DNA from: Paracoccus sp. IB05
GTDB taxonomy: Bacteria; Pseudomonadota; Alphaproteobacteria; Rhodobacterales; Rhodobacteraceae
Assembly (NCBI RefSeq): GCF_016405985.1
Contig: NZ_JAEFCF010000005.1
Coordinates: forward strand, 62,001 to 126,000
Length of the DNA stretch: 64,000 nucleotides
Direction: 5' to 3'
A program made the position numbers and the translations under genes. Below, one piece after another: positions 50,669 to 58,943 of this stretch (position 1 is the stretch's first letter; every line of letters begins with the position of its first letter). Below the pieces are notes generated by a model, which was not told where the DNA came from, ran no database searches, and was given only the letters and a program-made list of their open reading frames with translations.

Positions 50669-51871
50669 ATGAGCGACGCGACGCGCCGGAACCGGCCCCA
50701 GGGGTTCTCCACCCGCGCCATCCATCTGGGCTATGATCCGGCCTCGGCACATGGTGCGCTGACGCCGCCGATCTATATGACCTCGACCTTCGCGTTTGAA
50801 ACTGCCGAAGCCGGGTCAGAGATGTTCCGTGGCGAGCGGGCCGGCTATATCTATGGCCGCACCAAAAACCCCGGCCAGACCATCCTCGAAGAGCGCATGG
50901 CGAGCCTTGAGGGCGGTGAGGCAGGCATGACCACCGCTTCGGGCATGGCGGCGCTCTCGGCCACGATGATGACGCTGCTGAGCGCGGGCGATGAGGTGGC
51001 GATCGACCATACGATCTACGGCAACAGCTATGCCTATTTCACCCAGGCCCTGCCCCGCTTCGGCATCGGGGTGAAGGTGGTTGATTTCACCGATACCGGG
51101 GCACTGCGCGACGCCATTTCGGAACGCACCAGGGTGCTGTTTTTCGAGACCCCGGCCAATCCAAACCTGCGGGTTATAGATATCGCCGCAGTGGCGGCAG
51201 TTGGCCATGCGGTCGGCGCGCGCGTCGTCGTCGACAATACTTTCGCCACGCCGATCCTGCAGCGCCCGCTGAGCCTTGGCGCCGATATCGTGATGCATTC
51301 GGCGACGAAATATCTGGGCGGTCACGGCGATATGCTGGGCGGTGTGGTGATCGGTCCGGCCGATGTGATGGGCCAGATCCGCTCGACCGGTCTGCGCTGG
51401 ATCACCGGCGCAACGCTTTCGCCGTTCAACTGCTTCCTGATGATGCGGGGCCTCAAGACGCTGGAAATCCGGATGGAGCGGCATTGTTCTTCTGCATTTG
51501 CGGTGGCGCAGATGCTGCAGGGCCATAGCCGGATTTCCCGGGTATCCTATCCGGGCCTGCCGGATTTCCCGCAATATGATCTCGCAAAGCGGCAGATGGC
51601 GATGTCGGGCGGGCTGCTCTCGTTCGAGCTTGATGGCGGTATCGCGAATGGTATGGCTTTTATGAACAATCTGAAGCTGATCACCCGCGCGGTGAGCCTT
51701 GGGGATGCCGAGACGCTGGTGCAGCATCCGGCAAGCATGACCCATGCCATTGTCAGCCCGGAAGACAGGGCGAAGAACGGCATCACCGACGGGCTTTTGC
51801 GGCTTTCGGTCGGGCTGGAAAACCCCGATGACATTCTTGAAGATGTCGAACAGGCGCTGAACGCGCTCTGA
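50669..51871 (+). CDS. Methionine gamma-lyase-like Cys/Met-metabolism PLP enzyme
   Basis: A 400-residue fold-type I PLP enzyme. Lys214 in S-A-T-K-Y binds PLP, Tyr62/Arg64 in Y-I-Y-G-R contact the phosphate, and Tyr117 is the catalytic tyrosine. Overall it resembles P. putida MdeA, including the C-terminal S-L-G-D-A-E-T-L-V-Q-H-P-A-S-M-T-H. However, the methionine-specific Cys116 is Asn119 here, and MdeA Lys240-Asp241 become Arg243-Trp244. Substrate may therefore differ from methionine (another thioether, homocysteine or an O-acyl homoserine). It is alone on its strand and ends in a clear terminator. Confidence 0.83.
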   Translation: MSDATRRNRPQGFSTRAIHLGYDPASAHGALTPPIYMTSTFAFETAEAGSEMFRGERAGYIYGRTKNPGQTILEERMASLEGGEAGMTTASGMAALSATMMTLLSAGDEVAIDHTIYGNSYAYFTQALPRFGIGVKVVDFTDTGALRDAISERTRVLFFETPANPNLRVIDIAAVAAVGHAVGARVVVDNTFATPILQRPLSLGADIVMHSATKYLGGHGDMLGGVVIGPADVMGQIRSTGLRWITGATLSPFNCFLMMRGLKTLEIRMERHCSSAFAVAQMLQGHSRISRVSYPGLPDFPQYDLAKRQMAMSGGLLSFELDGGIANGMAFMNNLKLITRAVSLGDAETLVQHPASMTHAIVSPEDRAKNGITDGLLRLSVGLENPDDILEDVEQALNAL

Positions 51872-51880
51872 TACGAAAGG

Positions 51881-51905
51881 GCCGCCCGGTGGGGCGGCTC
51901 TTTTG
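51881..51905 (+). terminator. Rho-independent terminator after the lyase-like gene
   Basis: GCCGCCC (51881-51887) pairs with GGGCGGC (51892-51898) around GGTG, followed by TCTTTTGC. It lies ten bases after the lyase-like stop. Confidence 0.8.
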
Positions 51906-51932
51906 CTTTCGACCGCGACCGGAGGGGGCGGG

Positions 51933-52676
51933 TCAGCCGATGCGCAATCCGGTCAGCCCGGCCGCATCTGCCTCGGGAAAGGCGCCTTCTTTGCCACCCG
52001 GGCGCGAGAAGCTGACCGAACGCAGTGCCGGTGCATGGTCAGGTTCTCCGGGCATCAGCCGGATCCAGCCGCCGCGCAGGAGGGCATGCGTTTCGCCGTC
52101 GCGTCTTGCTCCGATCTTTTCCAGCGACCCGAGTGTCAGGACGGGGTCGCGGGCGACAAGGCTCACCCCGGGCATTCCCGTGACGCCATTGGCATGGCGC
52201 GTCGCCTGTTGCGGCACGCGGAACGCACGGCCTTCGGTATCTTCCAGAACGATGGGCATCGCGGGATCACCGGCACCGATCCCCGTCAGGATCAGCCGCA
52301 CGCCCCAGGGGCTGCCATCTTCCAGCCGGCGGGCATGGCTTACCGGGCCGCTGAAGGGCAGATCTGCGGCCTCAGCCGCCCGGATGACCCGGGTCAGACC
52401 GGTGGTGACAAGGGCATAATCAACCCAGCCTTCGCCCTGCGAAAGGAAGGGGGCAAAGCGGTGGTTCTGCCTTGTTCCGGCGGCGCGCAAGGTCAGGATC
52501 TCGATATAAGTGCCATCCTCGAAGCAGATCAGCTTTTGTGCGGTGGCGGCAGTGTCGCGCCCCTCATCGGGCCGGGTGGTGATGGTGAAACCGGCCTGTG
52601 TAAACCGGGCACAGGTTTCGTCGAGCCGCGAGGCGTCCGGCACCAGCCAGATCACATGATCATGGGCAAGGGTCAT
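51933..52676 (-). CDS. Glyoxalase-like (VOC) domain protein
   Basis: A 247-residue protein with a Glyoxalase_3-like N-terminal half beginning H-D-H-V-I-W-L-V, I-C-F-E-D-G-T-Y-I-E-I-L, and a second, diverged VOC half. The ATG at 52676 has AGGAG five bases upstream. It is the last gene of the hyuA-hyuB-DAO operon, 46 bases after the DAO gene. Proteins of this kind have no single function; here it may isomerise or hydrolyse a product of the preceding enzymes. Confidence 0.75.
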   Translation of the reverse strand: MTLAHDHVIWLVPDASRLDETCARFTQAGFTITTRPDEGRDTAATAQKLICFEDGTYIEILTLRAAGTRQNHRFAPFLSQGEGWVDYALVTTGLTRVIRAAEAADLPFSGPVSHARRLEDGSPWGVRLILTGIGAGDPAMPIVLEDTEGRAFRVPQQATRHANGVTGMPGVSLVARDPVLTLGSLEKIGARRDGETHALLRGGWIRLMPGEPDHAPALRSVSFSRPGGKEGAFPEADAAGLTGLRIG

Positions 52677-52722
52677 CTGATCTCCTGTAAGGAACGTTCG
52701 GGGATTTGGCTGTTTCGCGCCC

Positions 52723-54078
52723 TCAGGCAGAGGCGCGCGGGCGCGAGGCGGCAAAGCGGGCGAAACGGCCGGGGCTGAAGGCGGCAGGATCGACCACCGG
52801 CGCGGCGCCGGTCAGCAGATCGGCGGCAAGGCGGCCCGCACCGGGGCCAAGGCCGAACCCATGGCCGGACAGCCCGGTGGCGAGGAACAGGCCCGGAATT
52901 TGCGATGCGGCCCCGATCACCGGCATCGCATCAGGTGAGACATCGATATAGCCCCCCCAGGACCCGGCAGGCCGGGTGGCAGCAAAGACCGGCCAGGCCT
53001 GTGACAGGCACTGACGCGCCTCGCGCAGCACTTTCTCGTTTGGCGCCGGAGCCGCGATGCGGCATCGCTCGAAAGGCGTGATCTCATCGGCATTCCAGCG
53101 CCGGGGCAGGCGGGCTTCCTCGACAAAATGCCAGCCAAGCCGCAGGCGCAGTGTCTTCAGCCCGGTGGCAATCATCGGGCGGAAATCGCCGAGCAGACGG
53201 AAGCTGTCCGGCGTCAGATCGAAGATCGTCGCATCGGCCTGTGAGACGACATAGCCGCCATCGAGCCGCTTGCGCCAGCCAAAGCGGCGACCGGCGACCG
53301 AGACCTCGGGAGCGCCTGCAAGCGGTGTGGTAATCCCGACCGAGCCCATGACACTGAGCATCGGCAGATCGATGCCACAATTGCCGAGAAAGCGGCGCGA
53401 CCAGATGCCTCCGGCCAGCAACACGGCTGCGCAGGCAATGCGGCCTTTCTCGGTGATGACGGCGGAAACCGCGCCGGCACTGGTCTCGATGCTGCGCACC
53501 GCGCAATCGGTCATAATTCTGGCACCGAGTCCCTGTGCCGCCAGCGCAATGGCAGGGGCGGCGCGGCCTGGCTCGGCGCAGCCATCCGTTTCGGTCCAGA
53601 CGGCGCCCGAAGGGGGCACCGCGGCGCCGGGGATCTTCTGTGCGATTTCGCGCGCCGAGAGCATGCGGCTGCCGATCCCGAAGGCTTCGACCGATTTCAG
53701 CCAGGACTGATAAAGCGCCTCATCGCCGGGGTTTCGCCCGGTCAGATAGGCGATGCCGGTGGTGCGGAAACCGGTATCGAGGCTGCCAAACACCTCCGGG
53801 TCGCGCCAGTCCTGCATTGACTGGCGCATCAGCGGGATTTCGGCGGGGTGGCGCAGGGTGAACCGGCACCATCCCCAGTTGCGGCCCGATTGCTCGGCGC
53901 CGATCCGGCCCTTTTCGCAGATCACCACCGAAAATCCGCGCCGCGCCAGATGCCAGGCGGCACTGACCCCGGCGATGCCGCCGCCGATGATGACGACATC
54001 GGCGGCGGAAGGCAGGTCATGCCCGGACCTGACAGGTCGCAGCCCGAGCACCGGATCAGGGTCTGTCTCGTGTCGCAA
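52723..54078 (-). CDS. DAO-family FAD-dependent amine/amino acid oxidoreductase
   Basis: A 451-residue flavoprotein with I-I-G-G-G-I-A-G-V-S-A near 30-40, E-K-G-R-I-G at the second strand, and C-terminal G-L-S-G-H-G-F-G-L-G-P for FAD. It is of the PuuB/ordL-DadA kind, oxidising amines or N-substituted amino acids. No ATG fits; a TTG at 54078 has AGGAG six bases upstream and keeps the whole FAD domain. It follows hyuB by 23 bases, so it may oxidise the N-methyl- or amino-acid product released by the hydantoinase. Confidence 0.85.
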   Translation of the reverse strand: MRHETDPDPVLGLRPVRSGHDLPSAADVVIIGGGIAGVSAAWHLARRGFSVVICEKGRIGAEQSGRNWGWCRFTLRHPAEIPLMRQSMQDWRDPEVFGSLDTGFRTTGIAYLTGRNPGDEALYQSWLKSVEAFGIGSRMLSAREIAQKIPGAAVPPSGAVWTETDGCAEPGRAAPAIALAAQGLGARIMTDCAVRSIETSAGAVSAVITEKGRIACAAVLLAGGIWSRRFLGNCGIDLPMLSVMGSVGITTPLAGAPEVSVAGRRFGWRKRLDGGYVVSQADATIFDLTPDSFRLLGDFRPMIATGLKTLRLRLGWHFVEEARLPRRWNADEITPFERCRIAAPAPNEKVLREARQCLSQAWPVFAATRPAGSWGGYIDVSPDAMPVIGAASQIPGLFLATGLSGHGFGLGPGAGRLAADLLTGAAPVVDPAAFSPGRFARFAASRPRASA

Positions 54079-54101
54079 ACCGGGCTCCTTTGTCGCCGGT
54101 C

Positions 54102-56102
54102 TCAGCCCGCAGCGCGGCGCGGGGCCGAGCGCAACGCCGCAAGCAGCGCAGGCACATCTGCCGCGATGACGCTTTCGCCCGCGTCGATCATGCGGTCGAT
54201 CCGGTCATAAAGCGCGCGGTAATACATCTGTCGTTGCAGGCGCGGCAGGTCCTGGGTTGCTTCCGAAATGGCGTCATGCATCGCATCAGGCCAGCGGGCG
54301 TGATAAGCATCGCGCACCGGTCCGAAATCGAACTCTTTCAGCGGATCGCGGCTTGCGCGCTTCCCGGCGCGCAGCGCTTCGGTTGCGGCTGCATCAAGGC
54401 TGCCATCCGCCGCCGCGACCACGCCGTAAAGCGCTTCGGCCGTCCGGGGTGAGACATAGCCGTCCAGCACATCCTCGATCACCGCCTGGGCGGGACGCGA
54501 CAGCGGATCGCCGTAACCGCCGCCGCCCTGGGTTCCGATGCGCAGGATATCTCCGACATCCATTTCAAGGATATCGATCTTCCCGATATCCTTCTCGCCC
54601 TTGCTTCCCGGGTTGAGCAGCGTGTAGCCGGTGGTGCCGGGCGTGCCGCCCTGGCGCCCGGCGGGCGGGAAAATATAGCGCTCCATATTCCGTGAAGTGA
54701 TGGTCGTGTAAGGCGCAAAGGTCTGGAACTCGATGATCGAGCCGGTGCCGCCACGATAGCGACCGGCACCGCCGGAATCCTCGCGCAACCCGTAATGGCG
54801 GATCAGGATCTCGGGCATCTCGCGTTCCAGAAGCTCGGTCGGCACGTTTTTCAGGAAGTTCAGGATCACCATGGTCCCGTCCACCCCGTCATCGACCGGG
54901 CGCCCCCCCGACCCACCGACGATGGGCTGGATGACGCTGACCTTGGTGGCGCCGGTTTCCATATCGGGAAGCGCGACCAGCAGGATCGAGCCCTGACCGC
55001 TGTCGGTTGCGGGCAACTGGTCGGGCACCGCTTTTGCCAGCGCCCCGATGATCACATCACAGACCTTATGCGAGGTCGAATAGCGCGCACCATAGGCCGC
55101 GCCCGCCTCCGGGTTGATCAGGGTGCCTTTGGGGATATGCACCTTCATCGGCCGCACAAGGCCCGCATTATAGGCGATCGAGGGTTCGCGGGTGCAAAGC
55201 CAGTTCACCACCCCGGTGATCAGCATCCAGTGCCCGTCTTTCGAGAAGCTGGGCAGGTTCAGCGCCGCCCTGACCTGGGGCGCGGTGCCGCTGAAATCCA
55301 TGTGGAATTCGCCGCCCTTCACCGTCAGCGCCAGATTAACCCTGAGCATCCCCTGGCCGACCATATCGGCCTCGATGAAATCCGAGAAGCGATAGGTGCC
55401 TTCGGGCACTGTGGCGATCACGCGCCGGGCCTGGGTTTCGGCATAGTCGAGCACCTTGTCGATGCCGTTTGAAACGGTTTCGACCCCGAAGCGCCCGATC
55501 AGATCACCGACACGGCGTTCGGCGGTGCTGAGTGCTGCGATACAGGCTTTCATATCGCCCCAGTTCTGATCGCCGGTGCGGGTATTGACGAGGAAGGTTT
55601 TCAGGAACATCTCGTCCAGAACCCCCTCGCGGAAGAGCTTTTGCGGCGGGATGCGGATGCCTTCCTGCATCAGTTCGGTGCTCGACGGCGCGATGGACCC
55701 CGAGACACGGCCCCCCACATCCGACATATGGACGAAGGTCCAGGCGAAGCACAAAAGCCTGCCCTCATGGAAGATCGGCTTCCAGAGATAGACATCGTTC
55801 AGATGGGTGCACATGCCCCCGGTGGCCTCGGGGTCATTGGTCATGAAGATATCGCCTTCGCGGATATCTTCCCTCATGGCGCGGATCGCGTCATCCATCG
55901 GCATGCCGACCATCATCAGCACGCCATAGCGGCGCGAGGCGGCAAAGACCTCGCCTTTCGGGCTGACAAGAACCGCACCGTAATCCTGGGTCTCTTTGAT
56001 GAATACGGTATGCGCCGTGCGGAACAGCGCCTGGGCCATCTCATCCACGATGGCCTGAAAACGGTTGCCGAGAATTTCGAGACCGATCTTGTCGTCCATC
56101 AT
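54102..56102 (-). CDS. Hydantoinase B / oxoprolinase-type subunit (HyuB)
   Basis: A 666-residue hydantoinase B protein. Typical segments include R-T-A-H-T-V-F near 28-34, the T-N-D-P-E-A-T-G-G-M-C-T-H-L-N-D metal-binding stretch and the C-terminal G-G-G-G-Y-G-D-P-L. With HyuA it forms an ATP-dependent amidohydrolase opening N-methylhydantoin, 5-oxoproline or related lactams; sister enzymes carboxylate acetone or acetophenone. The ATG at 56102 overlaps the hyuA stop as ATGA. Two adjacent Mets leave the start uncertain by one codon. Confidence 0.9.
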   Translation of the reverse strand: MMDDKIGLEILGNRFQAIVDEMAQALFRTAHTVFIKETQDYGAVLVSPKGEVFAASRRYGVLMMVGMPMDDAIRAMREDIREGDIFMTNDPEATGGMCTHLNDVYLWKPIFHEGRLLCFAWTFVHMSDVGGRVSGSIAPSSTELMQEGIRIPPQKLFREGVLDEMFLKTFLVNTRTGDQNWGDMKACIAALSTAERRVGDLIGRFGVETVSNGIDKVLDYAETQARRVIATVPEGTYRFSDFIEADMVGQGMLRVNLALTVKGGEFHMDFSGTAPQVRAALNLPSFSKDGHWMLITGVVNWLCTREPSIAYNAGLVRPMKVHIPKGTLINPEAGAAYGARYSTSHKVCDVIIGALAKAVPDQLPATDSGQGSILLVALPDMETGATKVSVIQPIVGGSGGRPVDDGVDGTMVILNFLKNVPTELLEREMPEILIRHYGLREDSGGAGRYRGGTGSIIEFQTFAPYTTITSRNMERYIFPPAGRQGGTPGTTGYTLLNPGSKGEKDIGKIDILEMDVGDILRIGTQGGGGYGDPLSRPAQAVIEDVLDGYVSPRTAEALYGVVAAADGSLDAAATEALRAGKRASRDPLKEFDFGPVRDAYHARWPDAMHDAISEATQDLPRLQRQMYYRALYDRIDRMIDAGESVIAADVPALLAALRSAPRRAAG

Positions 56103-58147
56103 TTCAACAGCTCTCCGATCAGATTGTGCCATGCGTCCACGGTGACGCGGAAGCCTTCGGGGATATAGACGGTGGTGTCATATTGCTCGATCACGGCGGG
56201 GCCGAAGAACTCGGTGCCCGGCGTCAGAGTCGAGCGCTGACAGATCTTTGCGGTGACTTCTTTGCCATGTTCATAGACCCGCCGCTCGGAGACCGGCTTA
56301 TCGCTGATGGTGGCAAAGGGGCGGAAATTCGTGAAGTCGGGCTTGCCGGTGACGCCAACGATCTGCACCCGCGCCTCCAGAACGCGGATCGGATTGGCGC
56401 GGTCGGCGAAACCGTAAAGCTGCTCATAGCGGTCATGGAACCAGCGCTCGAGGCCCGCCACCGAGAGCGGCTCGTCCGGGAAGACGACATTCAGCTCAAA
56501 GGACTGGCCGTTATAGCAGATATCGGCCGACTGGATCAGATAGGTGCGGGTCACCTCGACCCCCTGGGCGCTGAGCCAGCCCTCGGCCTCACGGCGCAGC
56601 CCCTCATAGGTGCGCGTCAGCAGCTCATCGGTCAGCTCCGAGCTTTCCAGCCAGAGGCTGCGGACGAAATCGGCGCGCAGATCGGCCACAAGGCAGCCAA
56701 GCGCGCAAAGCGTGCCGGGTGTCGGCGGCACAATCGTGCGGCGCATGTTCAGCTCGCGGGCCAGCATGAAGACATGGGTCGGACCTGCGGCACCATAAGC
56801 GAGCAGCGAGAAATCAGCGGCGTCGATGCCGCGGCGCGCCAGCTGCGGCACCAGTTCGGCATAGATATTCGCGGTGGCAACCTGGAGGATCGCATCGGCG
56901 GTCTGTTCAGGTGTCAGCCCGAGCCGGTCACCAAGCGTCGCAAGCGCCGTGCGGGCCTTGTCGATATCAAGCTTCATCTCGCCGCCGAGAATGCCGTCCG
57001 GCGACATGATCCCAAGCGCGGCATAGGCATCTGTCACTGTGGGCTCTGTGCCGCCGCGACTGTAGCAGGCGGGCCCTGGCCGGGCGCCTGCGCTGCGCGG
57101 GCCAACCTTGAGCACCCCCTCGGCGTCAAGCCAGGCGACCGAGCCACCGCCCGCGCCGATGGCCGAAACGTCCACCGCCGGCAAAAGCACCGGGAAATCG
57201 CCGACGGTGTTTTCGTTGGAATAGGGCACTTCGCCGTCAATCACCGCCATATCGACACTGGTCCCGCCCATATCGAGCGTGATCAGCTTGTCGTCACCGA
57301 TCACCTGACCGATGAATCCTGCGCCGATAACGCCCGAGGCGGGGCCGGACAGCAGCGTCTCGACCGGGCGCTCACCGGCGGCTTCAAGCCCCATCACGCC
57401 GCCATTCGACTTGGTGGAGAAGACCCTTGTGGTCATGCCCGCCGCCGCCGCCTTGACCTGGAGCGTGTCGAAGTAGTTCCGCATCCGCTCGCCGATATAG
57501 CCGTTGATCACCGAGACGAGGCAGCGCTCATACTCGCGCTGTTGCGGCCAGAGCTCAGACGAGGTGATGACGTAGAGTTCAGGGAAGGCCTCGTGGATCC
57601 AGGCCTTCGCCTGAGCTTCATGTGCATCATGGCGGTAGGAATGCAGAAAACAGACGGCGATGCTTTTGACGCCCTCGTCCAGCAATTGCCGCGCCGCCGC
57701 GATCACCTCGTCGCGTTGCAGGGCGATCAGCACCTCGCCGTCATGGGCCAGGCGCTCTTCAACTTCGACCACGCGGCGGCGGGGCACCAGCGCACGGGGG
57801 CGGGGCACGAACAGGTCATTGGCCTTGCTCAGCCGCAAGCGGCGCATCTCGAGGATGTCGCGAAAGCCCCTGGTGGTGATGAGCCCGACATCGGCACCAT
57901 CCCGTTCCAGCAGCGTGTTCACGCCGAGCGTTGTGCCATGCGAGAAATAGACGATATCCTTTGCCCCGATGCCGAAACGTTCGGCAAGCTGGGACAGGCC
58001 AAGGATGATCGAATCCTCGGGGTTCTGGCGGTTGGATGGCACCTTGAGGGTGATCATCTGGCCGGATTCTTCATCCATCATCAGCATATCGGTGAAGGTG
58101 CCACCAATATCGACGCCCAGCCTGTAGCGGGAAGAAGCCTTGCTCAT
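56099..58147 (-). CDS. Hydantoinase A / oxoprolinase-type subunit (HyuA)
   Basis: A 682-residue actin-like ATPase subunit. N-terminal G-V-D-I-G-G-T-F-T-D is the phosphate-1 motif; S-H-G-T-T and the later L-D-M-G-G-T-S-V-D phosphate-2 motif are intact. It supplies the ATP-driven phosphorylation step for ring opening by the A-B complex in the cytoplasm. The ATG at 58147 is chosen because the family N terminus follows at once; its only purine-rich site (GGAGG) is 12 bases away, so initiation may be weak. A copy of the shared 16-bp motif lies 136 bases upstream. Confidence 0.9.
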   Translation of the reverse strand: MSKASSRYRLGVDIGGTFTDMLMMDEESGQMITLKVPSNRQNPEDSIILGLSQLAERFGIGAKDIVYFSHGTTLGVNTLLERDGADVGLITTRGFRDILEMRRLRLSKANDLFVPRPRALVPRRRVVEVEERLAHDGEVLIALQRDEVIAAARQLLDEGVKSIAVCFLHSYRHDAHEAQAKAWIHEAFPELYVITSSELWPQQREYERCLVSVINGYIGERMRNYFDTLQVKAAAAGMTTRVFSTKSNGGVMGLEAAGERPVETLLSGPASGVIGAGFIGQVIGDDKLITLDMGGTSVDMAVIDGEVPYSNENTVGDFPVLLPAVDVSAIGAGGGSVAWLDAEGVLKVGPRSAGARPGPACYSRGGTEPTVTDAYAALGIMSPDGILGGEMKLDIDKARTALATLGDRLGLTPEQTADAILQVATANIYAELVPQLARRGIDAADFSLLAYGAAGPTHVFMLARELNMRRTIVPPTPGTLCALGCLVADLRADFVRSLWLESSELTDELLTRTYEGLRREAEGWLSAQGVEVTRTYLIQSADICYNGQSFELNVVFPDEPLSVAGLERWFHDRYEQLYGFADRANPIRVLEARVQIVGVTGKPDFTNFRPFATISDKPVSERRVYEHGKEVTAKICQRSTLTPGTEFFGPAVIEQYDTTVYIPEGFRVTVDAWHNLIGELLK

Positions 58148-58943
58148 GGGGAGAATGCGCCTCCGTTGCGACGCCCGCCCAGGGGCGCAGAGTTCCGACA
58201 AAACCCGCCGATCCGGCCAGCAGCGCGGCGGGCGATTAAGGCCTGTGCAAAGCGGGCGATTCGCCGTCAATGCAGGTATTTGTTTCACATAATGCGACTT
58301 GTTTATATTATTTGTAATATATGCGGCGCGCAAGTCTGTTCTCGCCCGGGGCCGAAATAGGCCTGCACTCCGGGTGTGGTAATGTTTAAATTAATGTTTT
58401 TGTTTTCTTTCTTTTGCCAGAAACAGGATAATTTTCTGTCTCGGGAGCGGCTTTTACTCTACGCTCCGCGCATCGCCATTCCGGGTTGGACCGGTCATCG
58501 GCTCGCTGCGCGCAGATCCTGTCACGTCATGGGATCAGGACGACGGCTTTTCCGGACCGGCGCTCTGCTGACGGCGGCCACCATCGTCGGCGGTCATCCC
58601 GGCATGGTGTCAGGCAGGTCAGGCGCCGCCGACAGGACCTGACGCGCGACGAGACCTGCTGGTCTCCACCCGATCCGGAGCAGGTCATGCATCATCGGCC
58701 TTCGGGCCATGCGCGCATCGGACCGGACCGTGATCGCGAGACCATAAGTCATGCAGAGATCGGCCAGTATGCAGACATCGACTGCCGCATGATCACATGC
58801 GGCAAGATGCCCCCTGCATTTCTGGCCGCGAGGATGCTTTTTTCGGTTATCGTGACGACAAGACTGCAATCGGTGTTATCCTTTGGCGGCGGTTTCGCTG
58901 CCGCGACCACAGAACCAGCTGCTTCCCCGGGAGGGCATGCCAG
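58148..58943. other. Intergenic region between hyuA and the quinol-oxidase operon
   Basis: About 800 bases carrying divergent promoters. The left end (58283-58330) is AT-rich and holds the shared motif before hyuA. A markedly AT-rich pocket near 58375-58440 probably belongs to a promoter. The remaining part up to the GGGAGGG ribosome site of cydA has only frames without recognisable protein features. Confidence 0.45.
58283..58298 (+). promoter_or_regulatory. Shared 16-bp promoter motif, copy 3 (before hyuA)
   Basis: TTTCACATAATGCGAC, matching TTYCACATRATGNNAC, in an AT-rich segment upstream of the hyuA-hyuB-DAO-VOC operon. Confidence 0.5.

Noticed and set aside
56126-58360. Rightward 744-codon frame opposite hyuA
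   Set aside because: HyuA on the minus strand has intact ATPase motifs; the plus-strand frame is low-complexity shadow.
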